Notes under the pieces: model-generated
What the model was told of the DNA's origin: nothing
The model's database searches: none
The model's input: the letters and a program-made list of their open reading frames with translations, nothing else
Program-made: the position numbers and the translations under genes
Shown here: piece by piece, positions 1 through 9,523 of the stretch
Layout of the letters: every line of letters begins with the position of its first letter
Numbering within the stretch: the first letter of the stretch is position 1
DNA from: Cymbomonas tetramitiformis
Lineage: Eukaryota; Chlorophyta; Pyramimonadophyceae; Pyramimonadales; Pyramimonadaceae
DNA length: 55,881 bases
Direction: 5' to 3'
Assembly (NCBI GenBank): GCA_001247695.2
Contig: LGRX02030608.1
Coordinates: 1-55,881, forward strand

Positions 1-771
1 CACACGAGCCTGAATAGTCAAAAGAGACACGCCCTGCCGCTGGTCAGCTCGAGCCAGAGAGCTAGCCAAGTCACGATACAACGCCGAATTGCCGAGAGCC
101 TTTAGAAACTGCCGCTTCACCGCGTCCTCTGGCAAGTTGTGGGAACGCTGAACGTCCCGCAACAGGCCATTGAACTCACGGATGCCACGGCCAGGATCTT
201 CGCTGCTGGGGATGCGAACCGCCAGCAGCGACTCAAAAGAGTCAAAGGGTTCTGAGCGTTCTTGGAGCATGCGTACCACCTCAAGGGCAGCACGCTTGCC
301 ATCTCTAGGAACGTCAGACCCAAAGGCCTCAAGCCAATCACGAGCAGGCGAGCCAGGTCGAGCCAGAAAAGTCAGAGCCGAAAGCAGCAATTCATTGGCC
401 TCATGCCTAGCCTCAACAGTCATGTTGGCCAAGTCAAACAGGGGAGCAAACGCCTGCGACTGCAGCAAGAACTGCGTGCGTAGCTCATGCATTAACTGTG
501 AAAAAATGTCAACTGCGTCGGTCTCTGTGCCAGCGAAGCGGTCCGATTTGTCCCCGAGAATTTTCGTGGCAACGACTTTGGCAACCTTCCTGTCAAAATT
601 TTCGCGAGCAAGCTGCTGACATTTTTCAAGAACCTCTCTCGCAGCTGCGGTGGTCGGAGCTGGCAGCTGCGGCGTGTGTGGTGTCGCAGCGTGCTGCGCA
701 CCCACATCATCAAAAATCGTCTCTAATCTACGGACGCGGGACCGCGTCATTCTATTTGCTGTAGCAACCAT
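1..771 (-). CDS. Gag-like protein of LTR element D, 3' end outside window
   Basis: An open frame of 257 codons runs from an ATG at 771 to the window edge with no stop. It is clearly homologous to the first third of the element C protein: both start MVAT, then share an RRLETIFD-type stretch, an ENFD..VAK block, a DRF(T/A)GTE block, a FAP(L/M)FDL block and a DWLEA..DGKRA block. It would form the particle protein of a retrotransposon; no zinc knuckle is reached before the edge. It lies behind its own leader, primer site and LTR on the right. The start is chosen because it aligns with the C start and because CAACCATG precedes it in both. Family membership is inferred from internal comparison only. 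Confidence 0.75.
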   Translation of the reverse strand, partial: MVATANRMTRSRVRRLETIFDDVGAQHAATPHTPQLPAPTTAAAREVLEKCQQLARENFDRKVAKVVATKILGDKSDRFAGTETDAVDIFSQLMHELRTQFLLQSQAFAPLFDLANMTVEARHEANELLLSALTFLARPGSPARDWLEAFGSDVPRDGKRAALEVVRMLQERSEPFDSFESLLAVRIPSSEDPGRGIREFNGLLRDVQRSHNLPEDAVKRQFLKALGNSALYRDLASSLARADQRQGVSLLTIQARV

Positions 772-1200
772 GATGGAGAGACAGTGGAAAGAGTTGAGCT
801 AATCAAGGGTGGTGGTATAAAATTGTCACAGCGGCCAGATAATCCGTAGAAGTCTCAGCACAATAGATCGAAATTCACAGGTCGTGAGCGGAAGATTGAG
901 AGCGGCCAAAATTCACAACGTGTGGAGCGACCTCGCCAGGGCCAGTGGCGCACGATGCGGATCAACTCTCGCTGCGACGATACTGCTGTAAAATAAAACA
1001 ACCCGTCACAAACCGATCTCCTGCGCAGCGAAGGCGAGCACAACGCGTGCCGCCATCACTGCCACGCTAAAAGGCCATACCGCGAGAATACTACACCACC
1101 GCCCAAGTGGGCGCTCAACCCCTCCTACGTCCTACTTAGCCGAACATGGCAACAGCAAGGCGCTGTGCCATCATCAGAATCACCGGAAAGCCGGTGCGGG
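772..1200 (-). other. 5' leader of element D
   Basis: This non-coding stretch lies between the primer-binding site and the Gag-like start. At 1134-1154 (minus strand) it holds a variant of a motif shared with elements B and C, of the form TTGsCATGwYyGGCTAA, about 50 nt downstream of the primer site. No other gene is visible. Confidence 0.5.
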
Positions 1201-1208
1201 CCATAACC
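1194..1208 (-). promoter_or_regulatory. Candidate primer-binding site of element D (half initiator-tRNA type)
   Basis: On the minus strand the sequence GGTTATGGCCC directly follows the LTR end CGCA. It is complementary to the anticodon arm of eukaryotic initiator tRNA (CATAACC contains the CAU anticodon) and not to a tRNA 3' CCA end. Drosophila copia and yeast Ty5 use cleaved initiator tRNA in this way. The tRNA identity is inferred. Confidence 0.55.
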
Positions 1209-1226
1209 TGCGAGAAAGACAGATCC

Positions 1227-1403
1227 TGCTGGAATTGACACTACGACTAGTTCGTACAGTCTAGTGTCATTCCTGTATGTCATCTTCGGTGGTCAGCCTG
1301 TGTCACTCATCTCGGGTATATATCGTTTGTATATCCGAGTTTAGTGATCCGTTGTTTCACCGTCGGCAGCGGGTCCCCACTGCCTGAGCTGCTGTTTCCA
1401 GCA
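1227..1403 (+). repeat. 5' LTR of element A
   Basis: It starts TGCTGGAA and ends TTTCCAGCA. A hairpin at 1237-1268 (arms of 11 bp plus one bulged C, loop AGTTCGTAC) and a second at 1311-1339 around a TATATA box are conserved, with paired changes, in the related LTR at 42674-42848. The TATA box is the likely promoter core. Confidence 0.85.
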
Positions 1404-1414
1404 GGTTATGGTCC
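1404..1414 (+). promoter_or_regulatory. Candidate primer-binding site of element A
   Basis: GGTTATGGTCC follows the 5' LTR directly. It is complementary to an initiator-tRNA anticodon arm and resembles the copia primer site GGTTATGGGCC. Elements B, C and D have related sequences in the same place. Confidence 0.6.
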
Positions 1415-1638
1415 TTCTCACGCTTGCGTGAACTGATTTTAGCGTAGAATTTTATTTTATTTCCGCCCTATCTTTCGGTTGAGCGTCTCCACGCCTTGTG
1501 GGACGCTTTAGGTCAGATTCCACCTATTTTCTGGAGGCGGCTGCTTACGGCTTTGGGTGATTACGACGAGGTGGTGCTCTCCGACGATTTTTCGTTTGCG
1601 ATCTCTATTTGGATTTGTATTCGTTTCTTTATTCGATT

Positions 1639-2547
1639 ATGACTTCATCTCAGATTTTGGAGAGTGAAGAGCTCCTAGCTCTTTTGGCATCTATCGACAC
1701 TGGTTTTGAGAGAGTCTCTACTCTCAAGAGATCTCAACTCACCTCTTTATGCTCTTCCATGCATTTAGCTATTTCGCATTTCCGTGAGGCGGCTCAGATT
1801 TCGGCAGTTTCGACCGAGAATTCTCCGATAGCTTTGAACATCTTGGTGGCTAGTGAGCCACAAGTTGGTGGTGTTTCGGCCGAGACCGCTGTTTCTGGAA
1901 TTTCGAACGGAAAGTTTTGCGATGTTGGAGTTGGGGAATCGCCGGCTCTTTTGGCGACAAAATCAGTTTCCACTCAGGTTTCCACCACTAGACCCTTGCC
2001 TAGTGCCACTAGGGCAAGCGAGATGGTGCCACAGGCCCCTCCTGTGGTAACCGAAGTTCACTATGTCCATGCGCCTCCCATTGTACCTCCCTATATGGGC
2101 TCTGGGGTTGTTCACGGTTATGAGGAGTATTTGCCTAGTGAGGATGAGGATGAATCGGAGTACCCACTTGGGTATTTCGACGATTCCGATGGCAGTTGTG
2201 AGGAAGGGGAAGAGCACTATGGCCACTTGGCCGCTCCGCATTTTTCGTCCGAACGATTGGAACAGGAGCTCGAGCTGGACACAGGTTTTCAGCAGAATTC
2301 TTATGGCGGAAGTTTCGATGCCCCACTTGGGGAAGAGTTTTTACCGCACAACGAGTTTAATGTTGGCGCAATTTCTTTTGAGAATGAGTCTACTATTAAC
2401 GACGAGAGTGAGTACACCGCAGAAGAATGGGCTGCCTGGGAGGCAGGAGCCCACGATTCCGATGGACCTGGTGGTGCAGAATTTTATGATGAAGATTCTT
2501 ATTATGAGGATGATGCTAGTTACGATTCTAGTGATGGCTACTATTAG
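1639..2547 (+). CDS. Acidic protein of unknown function encoded by element A
   Basis: The ORF encodes 302 aa from the ATG at 1639; a longer open frame begins at a TTG, which I do not use. The N-terminal 60 residues could form helices (SEELLALLASID...REAAQ). The middle is rich in Ser, Pro and Val. The C-terminal half is strongly acidic and rich in Tyr (EDEDESEY, YDEDSYYEDD, ending SSDGYY). I see no zinc knuckle, protease motif or membrane segment. It does not align obviously with the B, C and D proteins, although it sits in the same type of element. It may be a diverged Gag or an accessory protein; the function is unknown. Confidence 0.6.
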   Translation: MTSSQILESEELLALLASIDTGFERVSTLKRSQLTSLCSSMHLAISHFREAAQISAVSTENSPIALNILVASEPQVGGVSAETAVSGISNGKFCDVGVGESPALLATKSVSTQVSTTRPLPSATRASEMVPQAPPVVTEVHYVHAPPIVPPYMGSGVVHGYEEYLPSEDEDESEYPLGYFDDSDGSCEEGEEHYGHLAAPHFSSERLEQELELDTGFQQNSYGGSFDAPLGEEFLPHNEFNVGAISFENESTINDESEYTAEEWAAWEAGAHDSDGPGGAEFYDEDSYYEDDASYDSSDGYY

Positions 2548-2994
2548 TTTCTCTAAACAGACAGGCGGTGTTCCTTTTGGCATTTCTCCACCACTTGCTG
2601 TAGTTTTGGGCAGAGGATGTTGTTGGAATTCCCACCACTAGCGGGCAGCTTTACCGATTGAGACGAACATTTTTTATGGCAAGAGACCTTACAGTTCGCA
2701 GAGATATCAAAGCTAAACCGACAGGCGGAATTCTTTTAGCATTCTCCATCACATGCAGACAGGCGAGATTTGTGGGTTCACCCACCACTAGCTGGCAGAG
2801 AATTAATCTTAGCAGACCGGAATGGTCCTAGCAATTTCCTAGGCTTAGCAGTATTATTTTGCTAGCCTGTACATTCATCTTGCCACCTGTGACTTTGACT
2901 AGCTCCCTAGAGTTAACATCTTGACATTTCTCTGTAAACTCTAGTAGCTAGGGTCGTGAGTGTCACTAGCTGGTCCACCTCAGATGAGGTGGTG
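2548..2994 (+). promoter_or_regulatory. 3' untranslated part of element A with hairpin and polypurine tract
   Basis: Three loose copies of a GACAGGCG...CCACCAC unit occur between 2559 and 2812. The last 55 bases, from CTAGTAGCTAGGGT on, are conserved upstream of LTR E. At 2975-2992 CCACCTC and GAGGTGG form a hairpin. Its purine-rich 3' arm GATGAGGTGGTG abuts the 3' LTR and is the probable plus-strand primer. Confidence 0.6.
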
Positions 2995-3171
2995 TGCTGG
3001 AATTGACACTACGACTAGTTCGTACAGTCTAGTGTCATTCCTGTATGTCATCTTCGGTGGTCAGCCTGTGTCACTCATCTCGGGTATATATCGTTTGTAT
3101 ATCCGAGTTTAGTGATCCGTTGTTTCACCGTCGGCAGCGGGTCCCCACTGCCTGAGCTGCTGTTTCCAGCA
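2995..3171 (+). repeat. 3' LTR of element A
   Basis: It is identical by eye to 1227-1403 and is followed by the target duplication GATCC. Confidence 0.85.
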
Positions 3172-3424
3172 GATCCGCTGTCCGGCTAAGCTCGCTGAGA
3201 ATCAAACTGATAATCACATAAACAGTGTCTGGCCGAGGCTTTATGCTCTCGGAAACCCAGACAGTGAAACAAGACTGTACTACTGTACTGTACTACTGTA
3301 CAGTACAGTGCTAGGATGTCACGGACACGATACGGAAGCCGGGTCAGGCTAGGGGCTAGTCAGAGCCCATAATAACTAAGCCTAAACCCGAAGTCCAGCA
3401 TCACTTTCGACTTTCGTTCACTTC

Positions 3425-3472
3425 AAAATACACCGCTGCTGTGGACCCGGGTCAGCAGCAGCGGTGTATTTT
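3425..3472. repeat. Long hairpin with T-run
   Basis: Arms AAAATACACCGCTGCTG (3425-3441) and its complement (3456-3472) form a 17-bp stem, extended across a small internal loop by GACCC/GGGTC, and followed by further T residues. It lies just outside the proposed D LTR end. The role is unknown. Confidence 0.6.
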
Positions 3473-3562
3473 TTATCATATATTATTGCACGACATACCA
3501 TACAACATATCACAGTGCATATATGCATACCGACTCCTCAAATGCGAACGCATGTCCAACTG

Positions 3563-3852
3563 CACGTGATCAGCTTCGCCTCCCTTGCGCGAAGATGATC
3601 ACGTGAGGTTAGCCATCCGCACTACAACGCGCCCGCACGAACAAACGTAACCACAAACCTGTATTCAAGTAGCTTGTGTCACGCGCAATAAAAAAGTTTA
3701 TAGGTTGCCAGGTTTGTTCATTTCACTTGAGTGGATGAACAATCTACGTGACCTAGGCGACTCCCCGGAATGCCGGTGCTCAAGGAATGGTATACATTCC
3801 TTGACGCAACCATAGTACCGTGCTTGCTTAACGCCCGTTAAGCAAGCATAGT
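3563..3852. repeat. Cluster of short inverted repeats
   Basis: Hairpins are visible at 3563-3605 (CACGTGATCA and GCTTCGC arms), near 3715-3743 (TTGTTCAT arms), at 3781-3803 (CAAGGAATG arms) and near 3820-3851 (TGCTTGCTTAAC arms). No coding potential is seen between 3401 and 3980. Confidence 0.5.
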
Positions 3853-3981
3853 GCAAGGCATACGATAAGTTCCAGATAAGTTCAACCGGGTGAAACGCGA
3901 ATGGCTGCAGATTTCAACGCTCTCCGCAAACCCAAACCCGATGGCGGCATCCTACCCTACCGGATGCTGGAAATCGACTGT

Positions 3982-4060
3982 CCGGACACCGCAGGAGGGT
4001 CAAAGGCATACATAAGAAGTCCTCTATATATGCCTTTTTAAAACTACCTACGGTGTCCGA
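3982..4060. repeat. MITE-like foldback
   Basis: Inverted arms of about 30 bp begin CGGACACCG on each side and end at AAGGCATA/TATGCCTT. A partial copy of the end (CGGACACCGTA) recurs at 4158-4168. From 4061 to 4470 there is no recognisable gene. Confidence 0.5.
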
Positions 4061-4470
4061 ATTTCCCATGATGTTGTTTTTCACTGATTTTCAGAGGCCG
4101 CGGCATCATCCGCTCAGCCGGTGACCCCCGCAGTCCTGTCGGTGGCCTCCGGGGGAATTCGGACACCGTACGTCGACGTGTAAGGTCCTAATTGGTGGGT
4201 ATTGTATCGGATGTCGCCGTATCCGGCGCATGCCGCGCGGTGCGCGAAAACGGCATGCACTGCAAGATAAGGCGGCACTTTTGACGACTGGTGAACTCGT
4301 CGATCTGAACGGCAAGAAGGCGATTTGAGGCAGTCACAGAAGCTCACAGTCCTCAGATATGGTGTGCGATTATATTTATGACACATCGGGTTTGGACCAA
4401 TGAAAATGTGCCACGCAGGCAGCAATTCTGAGCTATATTAATGATGAAATGCTGATGTGGAAGTAAGGCG

Positions 4471-4660
4471 GCCACGTGTTCAGAACTGGATTGGTCAAGT
4501 GCATTGACGTGTTCCCAATGTTCGGAAGATTTCATTGAATATTGGTGCTGATCAGCACCAATATTCAGAATATTGGGGCCATAGAGCCCCAATATTCAAA
4601 TGAAATATTCCGAAATTGGGAAAATGCCAATGCCCTGTGACCCAGCCCTGAACACGTGGC
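4471..4660. repeat. Compound palindrome with T-shaped folding
   Basis: Outer arms start GCCACGTGTTCAG (4471) and end CTGAACACGTGGC (4660), pairing imperfectly over about 60 bp. Nested inside are two hairpins. One is a perfect 30-nt palindrome at 4537-4566, centred on GCTGATCAGC. The other is at 4568-4597, with 12-bp arms GAATATTGGGGC and loop CATAGA. The predicted fold is a stem carrying two side arms. Confidence 0.7.
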
Positions 4661-5944
4661 ATTGACGACTTTGACCCGAAATTAGGTCAAAGCCGACAAC
4701 GCCTGCGAAATGCTGTGTTGTGCTCTGCCTAAAAATGTTCTAATGCGTGTCAGACAAATACATTATGCAAAAAGAACATACACGGCAAAAGCATGGCCGG
4801 GATCTCCGCGAACGCGGTGATGGGCGAGAAAAACCAAAGCCCCCGGATCCCACACAAGACGTCGGAACGAAAACATACAAGATGAAAACAAACGAATGCG
4901 ATACACACACGTAAGCGAGTGCATACAAAATGCAGCACACCAGTTGAGCAACAAACACACTGGGCGCGTGTGTCACAAGGGGGCATACGCGGATGGCACA
5001 AGGGGCATATGGCGGGGGGGATCGGGGAATTAGGGAAAATACACGAGTCATCTGAAAACGTACAGTGACATGAGGGGCACACTAACGAAAGTGCATATGA
5101 AACTAAAATGGTATGCGAGGATGCAGCGAGGATCTCGTAGGCGAGCGTTGAGCGTGGAGTCGGTCGAAGATGAACACAAGCGGAAAGGAGTCGAGTAGTT
5201 GAAGGTCATCATGCGGTCGAGCACTGATCCTGCATGTGAGCAAAAAGTTAGTCGTGCATACAAATATCGATGCATGCACACTTAACGTCAGTCGCAGAAA
5301 CATTATGCGCAAAGATATTCATAGCAGGCAGGGTCACAGCAGCAAGGTCACAGCAGGAGGTGCACGGGAAGATGCAAACAAGAAATGAACTTGAAATTGC
5401 ATCAGAACTCCCCTTTGGGTTAATTTCGAAGTTCGAAGCATCGATCTTAGAAATCCAGCTTTCTAGGCATTGATTGGCAGTATCTTTTTTACTATGACAG
5501 ACGACTGAAAACTCGAACGATCTTGAAAATCTGTTTTTTGAGTTTCCGATTGGCTAGTATTTTATAATGTGACTCATGATTGAAAAGACGATCGACTGCG
5601 TTGATGACAGACGATCATCGTAGAGATCCTCACCGTTCGCTTCGCCGTTCGCTGACGCGACGGTACAGATCACCGTGCGCTGACGCGCCGGTTACAAAAC
5701 AGCCTGAGGTAGGATAGACTGTGATGACATATCATGACATTGACATGACATGACAGCGACAGCGCAGCGACATCGACAGTCGACACTGATGACACACCGA
5801 TGACGCTGCACTGTAAGCAATATTTGAGCAATATCGCGAGTTGTGATGACGTGGCAGAGTCGAGAAATATTGTTGCAAAGCATATTCCATGACGTGGCTC
5901 TCACATGATCCCTTCGATTAATCGAGGGCTGATGTGTCACAAAT
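4661..5944. other. No gene recognised
   Basis: Open frames on the minus strand (4740-5312) have no recognisable domain and low-complexity Cys/Ser/Val composition. A run of GACA and CGACA repeats lies near 5730-5790. I see no supported gene. Confidence 0.5.
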
Positions 5945-6040
5945 ATATCATGAAGAGGAGCTAATTAGCCCCAATATCACCTGAGGTCGCTGACGCTCTC
6001 TCAGGTGATATTGGGGCTAATTAGCACCTCTTCATACTAT
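5945..6040. repeat. Near-perfect long hairpin
   Basis: Arms 5945-5985 and 6000-6040 pair over 41 positions with three mismatches around a 14-nt loop. The arms include CTAATTAGCCCCAATATCAC. It could be a MITE or a small-RNA precursor; the sequence alone does not decide. Confidence 0.7.
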
Positions 6041-9000
6041 ATATCGGCTTGTCAGTCAGTTACACTACAAATACAGTCTTAAAATTGGAGACAAATTGCC
6101 GTACGCTGCGCTGCGCTGCTCAGCTGCATGACGTGTGATATGCCATGACCTGTGAAAAGTTAACAGTTTTTCACAAACTTGAACTAGAACTAAAACTAAA
6201 TCTAGCGTGCTACCAGAGTCGAAAGGTCTGTTCCGAGTGACATTCGCTGTGTGAATAGGGGAAAGTATACGGATTCCTCTCATCATAGAGTATGATTAGG
6301 AAGTCAGGGAAAGCTGTATTTACTTAAGTAGTGTACATAATAGACGTCCTATACCATTGGCGGGAGCTCGTCCTTTCTACAAGCGCCTTCTTGCCCCTTC
6401 CTCTTCCTTCGGGTTTCATCATGCCTGGGACCCGTCTGACTCACCTAACGACACAAGACACCATCACGTTCCGTGCGTTTGTCGAAAAAGAGAATGGGTA
6501 AGTATCATCTGCATTGAATTCGGTTTGCGTATGATTTATGAAGGGTGCGCTTATGGTAGGTTATGGTTTGGTATGTATTTGCGTATGGTGTGTAAATGGC
6601 AAGCGTTTCTTTCGTCAGCTATATTCTCTCCTTCTTGTTTATTGTGAGACACAATGGCCGTCTGCATATTCCTTATGTTGTTGCTACACCTTCTGTTTGT
6701 CATGTCCCATCGATCACCGAGGTTTTGGTTTCTCTATTTTCCCTGGTTGCAGCTTCGACCAACTTCGTAACCTGTCAAGACTATTTTTCATCGGCGCTCG
6801 ACGGAGTTTAAAAGCACAACTTATTTTAGTTCCCAATGTCGCGCACACTTTGAATGCCCCTTGCTTTCACCTCCTTGTTCAATCAATCCTTTCACCCGTT
6901 TTGTGCGGCACCGCCGACTTCCTCTCAAATACCCGCGCTACGCACCTTTAATAGCAAGTTGATGGTTATGAAGAACAAGAAAAAATGCTTATGTATTCAA
7001 CCACATGCAGTGGAGCAACGTCTAGAAAGACCGTCAAAATTCTCAGTTTTTTTTCACTTTTCCTGATTAATTAAACATGCAAATTACATTTGCAACAGAT
7101 GCGCAAAAGCTGTGGCCATGTATTTTCTTTCTAGCGTTACTCAAGTGTGCCACGTGTTTGCGTATCCGTGCTTCCTCTTTTTCGACTTTATTCGGCCCGA
7201 GCAAATGATATACACGTATTGACAGGTTGTTTCCTGCTTGAAAAAAACAGAAAACAGTTTTAAAGTGCGCATGCTTCGTTCGTGGCGAGTGGAACCACGA
7301 CAAAGAAAATGTTCAATAAGTTGTTGGTCTTCATCGCTCAAAGAAAATTGCTGCCTGTAGTCGGCGCGTACGAATTCACCGGGGTGGAGGGTTGTCTGCA
7401 GAATCGCACTACAGTCACAGACCCAGTACTTCGATAGGGATAAAGGGCGCTGGATGGACAGGAGCGCTCCGCTGTCCGACTCTGTTGGGAAGTATCTTAA
7501 CATGAAAAAACACCAATACAACTCCGGCCGGGTGAGACCCGAAGCTCCTATCAGTGTATCGATAAACCTCGCTGCTCCTGCCAACTACCTCAATACGCGT
7601 TCTGCTCCACTACAATTCAAGGTCTGGTGTGAGCGAGTGTTTCTGTGCATTTTTGGTTACGGAAACAATATAGCACGGCTGACGACACATCGTTTGGCGT
7701 TCCGGACACCTTTCAAAAGTGCTTTCGCCGCGCCCGAAAAGTGTATATGCGGTAGTTGCGTCGCGGTGTGCGTGTGGCTGACTAAGAAGGGGACCATACA
7801 GCCATTCGGCGATGATCGGTACGCTTCATCCTGATGTCCTTCATGAATTGAATTGTCTGCGCTGCTGACGCGGTTCTGTCGTGTGTATCTGTAATATAGG
7901 AAATGGCAGAGATTGCCGGATTCAGCAGGCCGGTAACTAGAAACCCTATTAAAGATGAAGATTCTCTCGACGTGTTTATCAAACAGCCGACGGCTTGAAT
8001 TGTGGTCGGCACTAAGCTTGGCATGCTTGAGCAGCCGCGAATTTAGTTGAAGAGAACTCCTTTTCCAAGCACTATATCCAGGACAGAAGTTAGCCCGTGG
8101 CCGTGGGTGCACCCGTTCTCCCTCGTTTCCAAAGCAATCTACCTTGCAAGATATACAGATGCGAAGAGTGGGAAAAATTGTTCCGTGGTTTCCGTCTCAG
8201 GATCACAGTATGCCTTATGCAGATATTGAGTGGTTTTGTTGAAGTATTGCTCGTATTGCTTCGAGTACATAGATAGTACACCTGGAGGTGCAGTTATGTG
8301 TAAATATTTCGGTTTTCTTTGCGTTCCTTGATGTATTGTATGGTGTCTTATGGCGTACGCAAATTTCTTATATTTTTCCCTTTCCAGCAAGATTTGCAAT
8401 CGACTTGGTCTTCTCCGTAAATATCACCAAAACTCCTGTTGTCATCGGTAGCTCCGCCTGAAGTAACTTCTGATGCCATGCATGAATCTCCCATCATGTT
8501 TCTATGTTGTTAACTTGTTATATGTGCAGAACTCCGCTCTCGTAAACATGTCGCATTGACATAAACACAAAATAAACACCTCCACACCAACTTTCATCGG
8601 TTTCATCTTCGATCGAACATTCCCCGATCTCTGCCAGAGTATGTAGAGATGCCACATGATATGGCATTCTCATCTTTAATTGACTCTGAGATGCAGCATG
8701 TGAACACATCATCAAAATTTGTTCGTGTCATTCGCTGGAAATTATACTCTGGATATATAATTACCACCGATCACGGTATCGATCGGTTTCCAAGGTATCT
8801 CACGCTTGTCGTACGATGATACTAAAATATGGGTTGAGACAATATTCTAGACGGTCACTCTATCTGTCCGACTTCTATGTTCACCAATAAGTGAAATCTC
8901 ACTGAGGCGTGACGCAAAGCGTCATATGACTCATGCATATATACCTTAATATGCCACTCACAATATGTGCCTTAAATATATGTTTATATTTAAGGTCACT

Positions 9001-9523
9001 CACAATATGTGCCTTACAAACTTTTGCACGGTCGCATGACGGATACGTATGCGTTGAGCAATATTTTGGAATATGCTATGAATGACGTTAGCCTTTCGTA
9101 CGCGGATTGTATTCCCGTGTACTTATTCACTTAAAACGCGTGGTGTGATTTGTGTATCTGACGTCGATCGTGTCATCTGATTCCGGAAATATGAGCGATG
9201 TAATTTATATCATATCTAGACGCCGTTTCGCGTTGCGTCCGCTAGCCGGGAGTGGAGCAATTTATGCAATTATGTCGAATTTATGCGCATTAAAAACCCC
9301 TGGATGGTCGGTGGTGGTGAATTGCAGGTCGGCAACCTTGCCAATATGGCATGACCAGCAGGTGAACGAAGTATGGTATCATATTATGTCACAGCTTCTT
9401 GGCCAAGTTGCAAGCTCTGAACGGAGTGGGAGCGGCGCAAGTGCGGCCAATGCGCGGCCCATAGATACAAAAGTCATGTGATGGGAATATCACTTAGGCA
9501 GACAGAATAAACAAATATACCCG
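6041..9523. other. Intergenic or undetected split genes
   Basis: A strong donor AATGG|GTAAGTATC at about 6496-6504 (plus strand) and an acceptor-like tract (pyrimidines then AAGCAG) near 7240 on the minus strand hint at split genes. No recognisable domain could be assembled. One weak exon candidate is listed separately. From 8400 to 9520 nothing is recognised. Confidence 0.3.
7250..7584 (-). CDS. Weak internal exon candidate, unknown protein
   Basis: The open frame has no ATG and starts after an AG that could be a splice acceptor. It includes FIDTLIGASGLTRPELYW, which loosely recalls the first helices of a cyclin box, but this is too short to assign. The downstream limit is uncertain, because a pyrimidine tract ending AAGCAG lies in this frame at about 7240 and could mark the next exon. 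No flanking exon was identified. It could equally be chance. Confidence 0.2.

Larger units (their letters stand above)
1227..3171 (+). mobile_element. Element A: short single-ORF LTR retrotransposon
   Basis: Two 177-bp direct repeats (1227-1403 and 2995-3171), identical by eye, flank a 1.6-kb interior holding one ORF. Both LTRs run TGCTGG...CCAGCA. The target-site duplication is GATCC (1222-1226 and 3172-3176). Identical LTRs indicate a very recent insertion. No protease, integrase or reverse transcriptase is present, so it must depend on another element's enzymes. It sits inside the LTR of element D. Confidence 0.85.
1209..3400 (-). repeat. 5' LTR of element D, interrupted by element A
   Basis: The LTR reads TGCTGGACTT from 3400 on the minus strand and ends CTCGCA at 1209, next to the primer site. 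Its two pieces are 3177-3400 and 1209-1226, about 242 bp in total once the element A insertion and its duplicated GATCC are removed. The TG...CA ends and TGCTGG start match the other elements. The partner LTR lies outside the window, so the outer boundary at 3400 rests on the CCAGCA motif alone. Confidence 0.5.

Noticed and set aside
4740..5312. Overlapping minus-strand frames of 65-110 codons
   Set aside because: They have no shared domain, phase-consistent splice sites or homology to other frames here.
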